Of a stretch of 64,000 nucleotides of DNA, positions 52,998-63,569 are shown in pieces. The DNA comes from Symbiodinium kawagutii (taxonomy: Eukaryota; Sar; Dinophyceae; Suessiales; Symbiodiniaceae): NCBI GenBank assembly GCA_009767595.1, contig VSDK01015421.1, positions 272,341 through 336,340 on the forward strand. The letters are read 5' to 3'. A program made the translations under genes and the position numbers. Position 1 is the stretch's first letter. Every line of letters starts with the position of its first letter. Under the pieces are notes generated by a model that worked only from the letters and a program-made list of their open reading frames with translations, searched no databases and had not been told where the DNA came from.

Positions 52998-53727
52998 GCT
53001 CAGTGAGGAAGCAAAATTTTAAGCCTGTGGCCGTTCACAGGCTTCCACTACATTTTGAGGCTCAGACATGGGCCAGCCGGCAAGTACAGCTCTTGACCGT
53101 GGCAAGAGCCCACGGGTTTGCCAAAATTCGGTGCGCTGGTACATAACAAGGCAACCTCAGTGCAAAACAGGAGCAGGATGCAACGTAGGGGTTGGCTTGC
53201 TTGGGCAATTGATGACTGCGCTGTTTGGCAGACAAACGTTACAAGTTTATTCACTCAGCCATTTGACTATAGCTGTATCGTAAGAGTAACTGATACCCTA
53301 GCCAACAAAGATGATCACCGTTTGTCATCCCTTTGATCGTCTAGTAAGAAGATTAGCTATATAGCTATTAACCATCGCTGGAGCAACCATGGTGAAACAT
53401 CGCTTGGAGTGCAGCAGAGAGTCATGAAGCATGGTGAGGAATGGTTGGGAAGTGGCGATTACCATGGTAGATGATGAACCATTTTCAACAATGATGGTTT
53501 ACAGTATATTACAGTATTACTGATGAGCATAGTTTTTCAATGCTTAGTGATATTTGCTGCTCTTACTGCTCCAAGACTGCTGTGACTGGAGTTGGGAATG
53601 GTTGACCAACCAGTGTGGTTGTGAATCGGAGCGGCAATCAACTAGCAATGCTTCAGTGCCATGCCAAGTACTGTTGATATTGGCTATTCACAGACCTTTG
53701 AGCAGCTTGTGCAGCATCTCCCTGGTT

Positions 53728-53750
53728 GTTAGCCATTTTGAGCTGTCAAG
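53728..53750 (+). other. spliced-leader-like relict, copy 2
   Basis: Identical to the copy at 51921-51943, 31 bases before the ATG at 53782. Confidence 0.55.
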
Positions 53751-53781
53751 ATTTCTGAGAGGTGGAATTGCTGCAATCGCA

Positions 53782-54804
53782 ATGCTGTCCCGAGTCATTG
53801 TCTTCCTTTTTGGCCTAGCCCTTGCTGAGCCTGAGGTCAAGGCCACGCCACTGCATTGCATCACATGTGCGGCACAGCAGGTGACATGCATATCCACTGC
53901 TATCAACCAGTGCAAAGAACAGCATGCCTGCGATACTTTGATGAATGCAAGCTCTTGTGTCTCCTGTGTTGGCGCTGCAAACTGTGGTTCTGACCCAGCC
54001 TGCAGTGACTGCTCATTGAACCAGCTCGAAACCGTGCTGGACTTCAAGAAACTCATTGCAGCAAGTGCATCAGAGGAGGTAGTTGCCTTGCAGGAACCCG
54101 AGCTTCGCACGGCTCGGTGCAGCGAGAGCCAGTCCTTGATGAAGACCTGTGGAACTAGGTGTTATTCCAACAGCGACCTAGCAGGTTGCTCCGCCAAGTG
54201 TCTGCGGGGTGTGGGAGTGCAGTCTTCCTGCGCAAGCTGCTTTGGACGGAAGATTCAATGCAGCGTCAGGAATTGCATGAGATTTTGCTCCGCTGATGCC
54301 AACAGTGCTGGATGCAGATCATGTGTGTCTCGCTCTTGCAGCAATTGCAATTCAGCAAAGTCCATGGAACCATCCGAGGATCCATCCGAGGAATTTTTCA
54401 TGTCGGCATTTGTGGCTCTGCCTCAATCCGAGCTTGAACCCGAGCTTCGCACGGCTCGGTGCAGCGAGAGCCAGTCCTTGATGAAGACCTGTGGAACTAG
54501 GTGTTATTCCAACAGCGACCTAGCAGGTTGCTCCGCCAAGTGTCTGCGGGGTGTGGGAGTGCAGTCTTCCTGCGCAAGCTGCTTTGGACGGAAGATTCAA
54601 TGCAGCGTCAGGAATTGCTTGAAATTTTGCTCCGCTGATGCCAACAGTGCTGGATGCAGATCATGTGTGTCTCGCTCTTGCAGCAATTGCAATTCAGCAA
54701 AGTCCATGGAACCATCCGAGGATCCATCCGAGGAATCTTTTATGTCGGCACTTGCGGCTCTGTCTCAATCCAAGGATGAGCAGCAGCCCACCGTGTTTCC
54801 TTGA
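53782..54804 (+). CDS. secreted cysteine-rich protein, array copy 2
   Basis: 340 residues, nearly identical to copy 1, with the same signal peptide and three modules. The difference that changes the protein is in module 2: the CLKFC of copy 1 reads CMRFC here, while module 3 keeps CLKFC. There are no stops or frameshifts, so the copy appears functional. The open frame extends upstream to 53554, but the leader-like sequence and signal peptide favour the internal ATG. Confidence 0.8.
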   Translation: MLSRVIVFLFGLALAEPEVKATPLHCITCAAQQVTCISTAINQCKEQHACDTLMNASSCVSCVGAANCGSDPACSDCSLNQLETVLDFKKLIAASASEEVVALQEPELRTARCSESQSLMKTCGTRCYSNSDLAGCSAKCLRGVGVQSSCASCFGRKIQCSVRNCMRFCSADANSAGCRSCVSRSCSNCNSAKSMEPSEDPSEEFFMSAFVALPQSELEPELRTARCSESQSLMKTCGTRCYSNSDLAGCSAKCLRGVGVQSSCASCFGRKIQCSVRNCLKFCSADANSAGCRSCVSRSCSNCNSAKSMEPSEDPSEESFMSALAALSQSKDEQQPTVFP

Positions 54805-55192
54805 GCTCAGTGAGGAAGCAAAATTTTAAGCCTGTGGCCGTTCACAGGCTTCCACTACATTTTGAGGCTCAGACATGGGCCAGCCGGCAAGTACAGCTCT
54901 TGACCGTGGCAAGAGCCCACGGGTTTGCCAAAATTCGGTGCGCTGGTACATAACAAGGCAACCTCAGTGCAAAACAGGAGCAGGATGCAACGTAGGGGTT
55001 GGCTTGCTTGGGCAATTGATGACTGCGCTGTTTGGCAGACAAACGTTACAAGTTTATTCACTCAGCCATTTGACTATAGCTGTATCGTAAGAGTAACTGA
55101 TACCCTAGCCAACAAAGATGATCACCGTTTGTCATCCCTTTGATCGTCTAGTAAGAAGATTAGCTATATAGCTATTAACCATCGCTGGAGCA

Positions 55193-55436
55193 ACCATGGT
55201 GAAACATCGCTTGGAGTGCAGCAGAGAGTCATGAAGCATGGTGAGGAATGGTTGGGAAGTGGCGATTACCATGGTAGATGATGAACCATTTTCAACAATG
55301 ATGGTTTACAGTAAACCATGGTGAAACATCGCTTGGAGTGCAGCAGAGAGTCATGAAGCATGGTGAGGAATGGTTGGGAAGTGGCGATTACCATGGTAGA
55401 TGATGAACCATTTTCAACAATGATGGTTTACAGTAT
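55193..55436 (+). repeat. 122-bp tandem duplication upstream of copy 3
   Basis: ACCATGGTGAAACATCGCTT begins at 55193 and again at 55315. The two 122-bp blocks are near-identical and lie about 250 bases upstream of the copy 3 leader-like site. Copies 1 and 2 have one block. Confidence 0.95.
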
Positions 55437-55656
55437 ATTACAGTATTACTGATGAGCATAGTTTTTCAATGCTTAGTGATATTTGCTGCTCTTACTGCTC
55501 CAAGACTGCTGTGACTGGAGTTGGGAATGGTTGACCAACCAGTGTGGTTGTGAATCGGAGCGGCAATCAACTAGCAATGCTTCAGTGCCATGCCAAGTAC
55601 TGTTGATATTGGCTATTCACAGACCTTTGAGCAGCTTGTGCAGCATCTCCCTGGTT

Positions 55657-55679
55657 GTTAGCCATTTTGAGCTGTCAAG
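55657..55679 (+). other. spliced-leader-like relict, copy 3
   Basis: Identical to the copies at 51921 and 53728, 31 bases before the ATG at 55711. Confidence 0.55.
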
Positions 55680-55710
55680 ATTTCTGAGAGGTGGAATTGC
55701 TGCAATCGCA

Positions 55711-56727
55711 ATGCTGTCCCGAGTCATTGTCTTCCTTTTTGGCCTAGCCCTTGCTGAGCCTGAGGTCAAGGCCACGCCACTGCATTGCATCACATGTGCG
55801 GCACAGCAGGTGACATGCATATCCACTGCTATCAACCAGTGCAAAGAACAGCATGCCTGCGATACTTTGATGAATGCAAGCTCTTGTGTCTCCTGTGTTG
55901 GCGCTGCAAACTGTGGTTCTGACCCAGCCTGCAGTGACTGCTCATTGAACCAGCTCGAAACCGTGCTGGACTTCAAGAAACTCATTGCAGCAAGTGCATC
56001 AGAGGAGGCCTTGCAGGAACCCGAGCTTCGCACGGCTCGGTGCAGCGAGAGCCAGTCCCTGATGAAGACCTGTGGAACTAGGTGTTATTCCAACAGCGAC
56101 CTAGCAGGTTGCTCCGCCAAGTGTCTGCGGGGTGTGGGAGTGCAGTCTTCCTGCGCAAGCTGCTTTGGACGGAAGATTCAATGCAGCGTCAGGAATTGCT
56201 TGAAATTTTGCTCCGCTGATGCCAACAGTGCTGGATGCAGATCATGTGTGTCTCGCTCTTGCAGCAATTGCAATTCAGCAAAGTCCATGGAACCATCCGA
56301 GGATCCATCCGAGGAATTTTTCATGTCGGCATTTGTGGCTCTGCCTCAATCCGAGCTTGAACCCGAGCTTCGCACGGCTCGGTGCAGCGAGAGCCAGTCC
56401 TTGATGAAGACCTGTGGAACTAGGTGTTATTCCAACAGCGACCTAGCAGGTTGCGCCGCCAATTGCCTGCGGGGTGTGGGAGTGCAGTCTTCCTGCGCAA
56501 GCTGCTTTGGACGGAAGATTCAATGCAGCGTCAGGAATTGCATGAGATTTTGCTCCGCTGATGCCAACAGTGCTGGATGCAGATCATGTGTGTCTCGCTC
56601 TTGCAGCAATTGCAATTCAGCAAAGTCCATGGAACCATCCGAGGATCCATCCGAGGAATCTTTTATGTCGGCACTTGCGGCTCTGTCTCAATCCAAGGAT
56701 GAGCAGCAGCCCACCGTGTTTCCTTGA
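55711..56727 (+). CDS. secreted cysteine-rich protein, array copy 3
   Basis: 338 residues. It lacks two codons (Val-Val) between modules 1 and 2 (SEEALQEP against SEEVVALQEP). In module 3 it reads CAANCLRG for CSAKCLRG and CMRFC for CLKFC, while module 2 has the common sequence. All cysteines are kept and the frame is intact. The downstream spacer carries more substitutions than those of copies 1 and 2, as expected at the edge of an array. Confidence 0.8.
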   Translation: MLSRVIVFLFGLALAEPEVKATPLHCITCAAQQVTCISTAINQCKEQHACDTLMNASSCVSCVGAANCGSDPACSDCSLNQLETVLDFKKLIAASASEEALQEPELRTARCSESQSLMKTCGTRCYSNSDLAGCSAKCLRGVGVQSSCASCFGRKIQCSVRNCLKFCSADANSAGCRSCVSRSCSNCNSAKSMEPSEDPSEEFFMSAFVALPQSELEPELRTARCSESQSLMKTCGTRCYSNSDLAGCAANCLRGVGVQSSCASCFGRKIQCSVRNCMRFCSADANSAGCRSCVSRSCSNCNSAKSMEPSEDPSEESFMSALAALSQSKDEQQPTVFP

Positions 56728-57194
56728 GCTCAGTGAGGAAGCAAAATGTTAAGTCTGTGGCCGTTCACAGGCTTCCACTACATTTTGAGGCTCAGACATG
56801 GGCCAGCCGGCAAGTACAGCTCTTGACCGTGGCAAGAGCCCACGGGTTTTCCAAAATTCGGTGCGCTGGTACATAACAAGGCAACCTCAGTGCAAAACAG
56901 GAGCAGAATGCAACATAGGGGTTGGCTTGCTTGGGCAGTTGATGACTGCGCTGTTTGGCAGACAAACGTTACAAGTTTATTCACTCAGCCATTTGACTAC
57001 AGCTGCATCGTAACTGATACCCTAGCCAACAAAGATGATCACCGTTTGTCATCCCTTTGATCGTCTAGTAAGAAGATTACCTACAGCTACTAAAACCCAC
57101 ATGAAAGATTAGCATAGATTAGCTACTTATTAGTATTAGCACCTATCAACCACAGCTGGAGCTCCCATGGCGAAACATCGCTTGGGCTTCGCAG

Positions 57195-57277
57195 GAGGGC
57201 AATGCCATTCCCTTCATCGCGACGTACCGCAAGGAGGTCACCGGCATGACCGCAGAGCAGCTGCAGCATCTTCAGAG
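57195..57277 (+). CDS. Tex/SRBD1-like gene, exon 3
   Basis: After CTTCGCAG in phase 0, reads EGNAIPFIATYRKEVTGMTA and then EQLQHLQ. The xIPFIAxYRKExTG motif is the hallmark of the Tex/SRBD1 N-terminal domain. No GT follows. A GA donor (GACTGG at 57278) is in phase with exon 4. Confidence 0.8.
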
Positions 57278-57341
57278 GACTGGGGCTTGGCATGCCATGA
57301 TGGCAGACTCAGAAAACCATGGGATGAAGCGCCACTGATAT

Positions 57342-57455
57342 GGCTATGGGTCAATATTAATCAGCAATAATGGAGGATAATAACCAACCATTTTATAGGG
57401 AAAACAGACTGGTTAATGATGGGGAACCAGGGGTACAGGGTTTTGACCCACAGCC
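57342..57455. mobile_element. family B inverted-repeat element
   Basis: Ends GGCTATGGGTCAA and TTGACCCACAGCC. The inner AACCAACCATTTTATAGGGA and GGGAACCAGGGGTACAGGG are shared with the 60528 copy. It lies in an intron of the Tex-like gene. Confidence 0.85.
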
Positions 57456-59162
57456 GTATTGGTGTAATGACTGGTGGGAATGATATTGTTTGGTGTAAAT
57501 ATGGCACCCTGAAGCACATGGAATGTGATGGGATGATTGGTAATGATACTGTTTGGTCTGAAAAAAAACTGTAGACTTTAGGAGTTTTTGATGGAGTTCA
57601 TTGACTTGCAAAGCGTTGGCAATCCGAAGGCGTGCCGTACACGTTCTGATTTTAGGTATCGGAAACACTGCAAGCTTATGGGGTTGAAGATGTCAGGAAG
57701 AAGCTAAGTTTGTATGTTCATTTATTCGCTGGTACTTCCGGTGTACCGCAATCATGCCAGAACAGGCACTTGTATCCAACTATAATATGATCAACCATCA
57801 TTTTGAAGGATGATCCATTACTCCAGTCATATGATATATCGGATATATCCAAAGACCATATTGATCATATGAGAGATCAAGCATTTACCAGCATTTTGAA
57901 CCATCATTAGTCACTCACCTGATCTCTCATCGTTGACGGCACCAACAAATCTGCCAGCTGTATGAGGCCATGAAGCTGCCTCTTTTGTTGGCAACCTCCA
58001 GCGACGGAACACACATCCAGGAAGCTAAGTCTCGAGAGCCCGTTCATACATGGAAACCTTGATGATTTTATTTTTGAATATTTTTGACTTTATAGAATTT
58101 AAACCCTAGAAAGGATTTTTGACTAGTTATAGAATTTAAGCCCTAGAAAGCTGATACTGTAGAGCACCAGTTTTTAACGACGGAGCGAATTGATGATCCT
58201 CAATTCTCACCTCTAACGCCGACCATCTAGCAAGTTCAGCTGAGCTGTTTTCTTCGAGTTTAGCGTTGTAGTTTCTGCTCTTTCTGAGCTGATGGATTAG
58301 CTCATATTTTTCACAGGGGTGGCTTCTGGTGGCTTTAACCACCAACCATATCAACCCCCAGCCATATGAAGGATTTTGTCAGAAAGAAAAAAGAAACGAA
58401 ACAACAAAGGGTTGTTAAAGAGCCGGGCCTTGACTAGTCAATCATTACAACATCAAGGTCAACTCTACGACTCAACAAATCAACAACTGGCGGCTACGTG
58501 GCGGTCATAGCCATGTGTTCAATCTTTGCGGTGCAAAGCTTAAACCTGCATGATGGCTGGCATTCATGCGTGCAGCCAGTTATCTGCAACATGTGTGATA
58601 ACAGTACGTTCGAACTGCATTAACAACCATCCTTTTTTGCCTGTCATTTTCATCATCATGAGAACCGTTGAGAACCATATACCCAAGAAGCAATGATTGC
58701 ATTATGGTGATCGACCATTCATATACATGGAGTCTCCCAGACGCGTTTTTCTGATTTATTGGTTTTTGCTCTGATATTTGGACATTTTTGCCCGAACAAC
58801 GCGTTTTCAAAGACGAGGACTCATAAAAGGGTAGAGTATTCAATGTTCATCCCGACGCGTCGGGTGCGGACACTCAAAGACTGAGCAAAGGCTCTAACTA
58901 AGAAGACTGTCTAAAGAGGATATGAGGGGGCACAGGCAAAAAGAGGAACACTTGGTGAAATTTGCAAGAACACGTCTTTTCTTTCAGATATTTTCTTTTC
59001 TTGGGAAAACAATTTGAAAGCTATCCTTATTGGAGACTCAAGATATGTTTATCAAAATGATCCTTGTAAACCTAATCAACCCTCATTTGTGATGCTAGAT
59101 CACTAGCTATGGATCTCCCATATTATCTTAGCTATCCGCAGTGGCAGGGGGTTGTGCCTCAG
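57456..59162. other. Tex-like gene intron, nothing else seen
   Basis: No coding segment is supported. A near-direct repeat of TAGAATTTAA(A/G)CCCTAGAAAG occurs at about 58094 and 58132. Confidence 0.4.
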
Positions 59163-59217
59163 TCGAGTTGTGGAGGAGAAACGGTCGTCACTGGGCCAGC
59201 GGCGTCATGAGGCGTCG
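59163..59217 (+). CDS. Tex/SRBD1-like gene, exon 4 (probable)
   Basis: After GTGCCTCAG, reads RVVEEKRSSLGQRRHEAS, before GTGGTG. The first base completes the codon left by exon 3. A charged helix fits the segment after YRKExTG in the family. Confidence 0.45.
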
Positions 59218-60166
59218 GTGGTGGTTCAATGGTGCGTGACGGTTGGGAATACCGGACGCGTTTCATGAGTGGTGCATGATTGATGATGGGATATGGTAAA
59301 TCAGTGGATGGTGAATTAATCTATGATGGGATGATGATTATATAATATGATTATATGCTAGCGAGATTGAAGAAGATGGAAAATGAATGGATGGAGAAAC
59401 AATACAAAAAAAAGTGACTGCCAGGTTTGTCATTTTCTTCCAGCAAGGGCTGGGAACAATATTGTTAGTACTAGGTTGATGCTGGTTGATCATGGTGAGC
59501 CTGGTGAGTTGATGTTAATAGCCCCAATCTTAACAGTCAGTAATTCACCGTTGGATTTACTGTGCTACGAGGTGTTTTGTCGTGCGTGGTTGGTGACAGC
59601 TGTTAACTATTAATTCGGTAACCATTTGATTCACAATGATTAACCACTATTGTTTACCATCATTTGTGTGATTTAATCTAGACCAGCAGTGGTTAATTAA
59701 GCATTGATTAACTTTAAACATCAATCAACCACTAAGCACTATCAACTGCAGGAGTTCACCATTAAAAGCTCAGGGAATACTCACCTCATTGAAGTCGAGC
59801 AGCCGTTGGTGATTAACCATTTTTAAGCCATCAGTTCACGATCAACCATTACATCAATTACATCACTATGATACACTAAAGTCATATCGAACCATCACTA
59901 ATCCTCCCTACCGCGTGCTGTTCGTCACCCACTTTTCAGCCATGAAATCATCACCCAACAGTTGATTAGGCATCAATTCACCATAACTATCCCTCATTAA
60001 ATGCTATCAACCATGGCCAACCGTCGTGCTATACTATAAACTTAGCATGTCCAACGGTCAATCAGCAATATCAATTAGAAGAATTAAAAATATATACTAT
60101 ACATACCTCACTATTTCCGACCATGACGTATCATGACTTATCCATACCCAACCATGATCTACAAGT
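59218..60166. other. intron sequence, nothing else seen
   Basis: ATGATTATATAATATG-type AT-rich and CCATTAACC-type words only. Confidence 0.4.
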
Positions 60167-60271
60167 GGCTATGGGTCAAAACCTCGTACCCCTTCCCCAT
60201 CAACCATCGTTTTCCGTCCATTGTTGGTGATTATCCCCTATTATTTGGTTGATTAATATTGGCCCATAGCC
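60167..60271. mobile_element. family B element, opposite orientation
   Basis: Ends GGCTATGGGTCAAAACC and TATTGGCCCATAGCC. The inner part is the reverse complement of the other copies (CCTCGTACCCCTTCCCCATC). Confidence 0.75.
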
Positions 60272-60527
60272 ATAGCTGGTATACCCTCCATGATTGTTGC
60301 TTGTTATCTCCTATTATCAACCATTGACCATTGTTATTACCATTGTTTACCATTGTTACTACCATTTACCATTGTTATTTACCATTGGTTTGTTCATTTC
60401 CATTGCTATCATCTTTGCTATTGCTTGTTATCTCCCATGATCAACCATTGACCATTGCCTTACCATTGTTACTGCCGTTTACCATTGTTATTACCATTGC
60501 TACTATCTCCGCTATTGGTTGCTATGT

Positions 60528-60644
60528 GGCTGTGGGTCAAGCAGTTCACCAACCAACTACTGGGGGAGAATAACCAACCATTTTATAGGGAAAGCAATGT
60601 TTAATGACAAGGGAACCAGGGGTACAGGGTTTTGACCCACAGCC
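60528..60644. mobile_element. family B inverted-repeat element
   Basis: Ends GGCTGTGGGTCAA and TTTTGACCCACAGCC. The centre contains TATAGGGAAAGCAATGTTTA. Confidence 0.85.
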
Positions 60645-60694
60645 ATCTCTTGTTATCAAGCTATAACCTAGTAAAAACAGGGTTCGATGCTTTC

Positions 60695-60801
60695 AGCCTT
60701 CGTGTGGCCCAGGCAGCTGGCTTCTCAATGGGTGGTGGATGGCGAGCGGTGGAGCTTGGAGCACTTGCAGCGCTGCAGCTGGGACCGAAACGGTGGGAGA
60801 G
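60695..60801 (+). CDS. possible exon
   Basis: Reads RQLASQWVVDGERWSLEHLQ and then RCSWDRNGGRVSP with fair third-position GC. Another plus frame (VELGALAALQLGPKRWESL) competes. It may belong to the Tex-like gene. Confidence 0.3.
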
Positions 60802-60936
60802 TCTCACCACAAGGGGGAGCAGGTCCTTGGGAAACCATGGGGATTTTTGTATGGTTAACTACGGTGGGCTATAGGGATTTATAGGGAAAGCAAGGGATTT
60901 ACAGGGGATTGGAAGGGTTAAGTATGGTTAAGCATG

Positions 60937-61045
60937 TGGGTGTTTCTCAAAATTGGAATTTCCTTCCAAATCATCCATTGATAATCATGCTTAGTAATAA
61001 CCCCCAACCATAACCTTTGGGTACCCCCAATTTTGTGAAAGCATC
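60937..61045. mobile_element. family C inverted-repeat element
   Basis: Starts GGGTGTTTCTCAAAATTGG, ends CCCCCAATTTTGTGAAAGCA. The centre holds TTAGTAATAACCCCCAACCA. Confidence 0.6.
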
Positions 61046-61739
61046 ATGTGGCTATCAATAGTGGTTTTGCAATATGGCTTCTAGTGGTTAATAGTAGCTC
61101 ATCATATGGCTAATCATATGGCTAATGGTGGTTGATAGTGATTAATATTAGTGAAGAGTGGCCAATAGCGAGTGCACTCGGGTGATCAAACAATGGATAA
61201 TCCACCATTAGTAGATGACTTGCCTATTGGAAATGGTGATTTTCCATTGCCATGTTGGATCACCAAAAAAAAATAGTGGGAAATCGTGTGGTTTCCCCCA
61301 AATTTCCAACCTGTTTCCCATTAAAATGGTAACCCCTCCAATTTAATGGGTAACCCGGACAATTAATGCAATTATTGCTGGATAATGGCAACTCCTCAAT
61401 TAATCAACCTGGGGTTGAGCTTCATCCAGGTTGCTGACAGTTGGTAATATTAACCCCTGGGTGATTAATTGGTTGTTTATCGTCATCCAGGTTACCCCAG
61501 GTTTATTCACCAATGAAGCAACCAATTCATCAACCAGAGTTAATATTAAACCAATTAACCAACCAGGAGTTAATCAACCAATTAATCATCCAGGTTACCA
61601 ACTACTGATTCAACCTGGTAAACGAGTTAGTGTTACTATTATTAGTCCACCTGGGGTTTACCACTGTTAACCACTGGTTAACCATAGCTTCATCCTGGGT
61701 AAACCCTAACCAGCTACTGCCGACGGTTGGGTCTCCCAG
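61046..61739. other. intron sequence with CCAGGTTACC-type repeats
   Basis: 61390-61710 is rich in AACCTGGGGTT/AACCCCAGGTT words in both orientations. No coding segment. Confidence 0.4.
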
Positions 61740-61843
61740 GCACCACCCTGACGGAGCTTGAAGAGCTCGAGGCCTCGTTGCAGCGGNNNNNNNNNNNNNN
61801 NNNNNNNNNNNNNNNNNNNAAGCCGGCGGGTGGCCTGCCAACG
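61740..61843 (+). CDS. Tex/SRBD1-like gene, exon 5 (probable, gapped)
   Basis: After GTCTCCCAG, reads TTLTELEELEASLQR, then 33 N (61787-61819), then KPAGGLPT before GTGGTG. LEELEASLQR fits the FEELEHVSAPYK region of SRBD1, and LEDLYLPYKPKR of Tex, which is the next conserved segment. The gap hides the diagnostic residues. Confidence 0.4.
61787..61819. other. assembly gap (33 N) inside an exon
   Basis: 33 N; coding phase is kept if the length is right. Confidence 0.95.
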
Positions 61844-62137
61844 GTGGTGAGCTGCAGATGTGGCAGCCACCAACGGTTGGATATCTTAGGTGGCTTGTAG
61901 ATCCCCATGGTTGTAGCCAGCAACTTCCATGGTAGGCTTCCATGTGTTATCGATGTCTTTGTTGTTTGCTTCCAATCTTAGGTTGTAGATTCCCATGGTG
62001 ATAGTTGCTTCAGATGCCTCTTTTTGGGGGGCGAGGGGGATGGAAAGGTTGTACCATGTGGTTTCTAAGAAAATTAGGTTTAGAATGGAACCTACAACCC
62101 ACCAAGGTATCGATTTGATGCTTTTCTTTTTGCACAG

Positions 62138-62239
62138 GATTGGAACATGCCGTGTCACCTCCTCACTCTGGAGGCCACTGCGGGATTCCTGATGTCCATG
62201 TTGGAGGAGGCCAATGAGGGATTTTGTCAAAGCCGCACT
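62138..62239 (+). CDS. exon, possibly Tex-like gene
   Basis: After TTGCACAG in phase 0, reads DWNMPCHLLTLEATAGFLMS and then MLEEANEGFCQSRT, before GTGGAA. It is in phase with exon 5, but no family match was seen. Confidence 0.45.
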
Positions 62240-62281
62240 GTGGAACTTGTGAACTCACCTTGTCCCCTGGTATTTGTAAGG

Positions 62282-62285
62282 ACCG

Positions 62286-62338
<53 letters not shown>
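62282..62338. repeat. (ATC)n microsatellite
   Basis: About 18 uninterrupted CAT triplets. Confidence 0.95.
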
Positions 62339-62339
<1 letters not shown>

Positions 62340-63000
62340 CGATCCACTAGGAAGGTTATTATGTTGCTGATGGTGTATTGATCAAACACCATTTCCGTCC
62401 CACGATGCTAGTCGATGTTCATCATCAACCATGATTGCTACCCAAAATGAAAATTAGCGTTCAAACTTTGCGAATTTGAGCAGGCTAGATCCGAGGGTGA
62501 CCTGTGATCAGGCCTTTCAACATTTACATTTCCTGACAATTGACGAGCACCACTCCTGACCAGCATCAACAAACTATTTTTTGCGCGCTGTTTTTTTAAT
62601 TGTTAGGTAAATTGGATTGTGATGATGCTGATGATGTTGATGATGCTGATGATTGATAATCGTGGTGGTGATCATGATGATGCTTGATCCCCCACATGGA
62701 ATATTTGATTTGATCACCTAAGTCTTTTTTGGGGCGGTTAATATGGCGTATGTTCTCACCTTCGCAACATGCGTCGGTCCCATTTTTTGCTAGCAATTGC
62801 TAGCCTGCCTGTTATGAAGAACGGCCCTTGCCCACCTACTCCAGTTGAGGTTAACCACCCCTGGTGTAAAGACAACACCGTGTGATAAACAAGCGCTTCA
62901 CAGGTTCCCAACGTCCAGCATATGCTGACTATACCAGTGCCCACACCAGCCATGGTGTGCTGCCAAGTAAGGCTATCCTTGGCCATGTCTCTGGCCTCAG
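62339..63000. other. no supported gene
   Basis: Contains a short GATGATGCTGATGATG tract (about 62620-62655); otherwise nothing. Confidence 0.4.
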
Positions 63001-63081
63001 GGCGAAATCTCGGACACACCGAGCCCCGCGACGTGCCCGGATGGAGACCAAGGCTGCAAGGACCCGGGGAGAAGGGCGATG
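63001..63081 (+). CDS. possible exon
   Basis: After GGCCTCAG in phase 0, reads GEISDTPSPATCPDGDQGCK and then DPGRRAM, before GTGACT. Other plus frames are also open. It is in phase with the exon at 62138. Confidence 0.35.
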
Positions 63082-63491
63082 GTGACTGGGCTGGGTGAAT
63101 TCATCGCTACAAAGATGCCAGGGGATTGTAACTATGATGTTCTAAGTTGGTATTGAAATGTTTTGCGTGATGATTTTTCGGGAGCTATGATCGGTCCAGG
63201 TGCCAGGCAAAGTGTGGTTTGGCTTGGCGGCATGGTGCCAAAAGATGTTCATTTTGGCAACTTCTTTGGAGCGGTCATTTTCCAATGCCAACCATGGACG
63301 ATCAAAGGGCTACTCTGGTTGTTCCAACTCAGCGGCAAGATCAGTTGGCCTTCCTCAGGTTTTGGATTTTTTGAAGGCCCTTGAGCCTATTCACTTTTCT
63401 CATGGCGGTAGGGTAGTGGATTTTGTGGCCGGGCCAGATTTCCACTGGTGCCACTTGTGGATTGCTCAGGATCTGGCTGAAGTTGATGCAG

Positions 63492-63569
63492 GTGGCGGAG
63501 GGAAGAGGAAGCACTTAGAGACAAGCTGGACATGTACTTGGATGCAGAGTTGGCAATCAACCACAACTG
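63492..63569 (+). CDS. exon abutting a family A element
   Basis: After GATGCAG, reads WRREEEALRDKLDMYLDAEL and then AINHN. It is a strongly helical, charged segment. It runs into the left inverted repeat of the element at 63567, whose CTG-GTTGGT could supply the donor. A second overlapping frame (QVLDFLKALEPIHFSHGGRV, 63357-63490) is open upstream. Confidence 0.45.

Larger units (their letters stand above)
51602..57060 (+). repeat. tandem array of three ~1.8-kb units
   Basis: Unit period is 1807 bp between copies 1 and 2, and 1929 bp between copies 2 and 3. The extra 122 bp is a local duplication. Coding and spacer parts are almost identical. The left edge is near 51600; the right edge decays after about 57060, with a diverged remnant (CCATGGCGAAACATCGCTTGG) running up to Tex exon 3. 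Confidence 0.97.
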
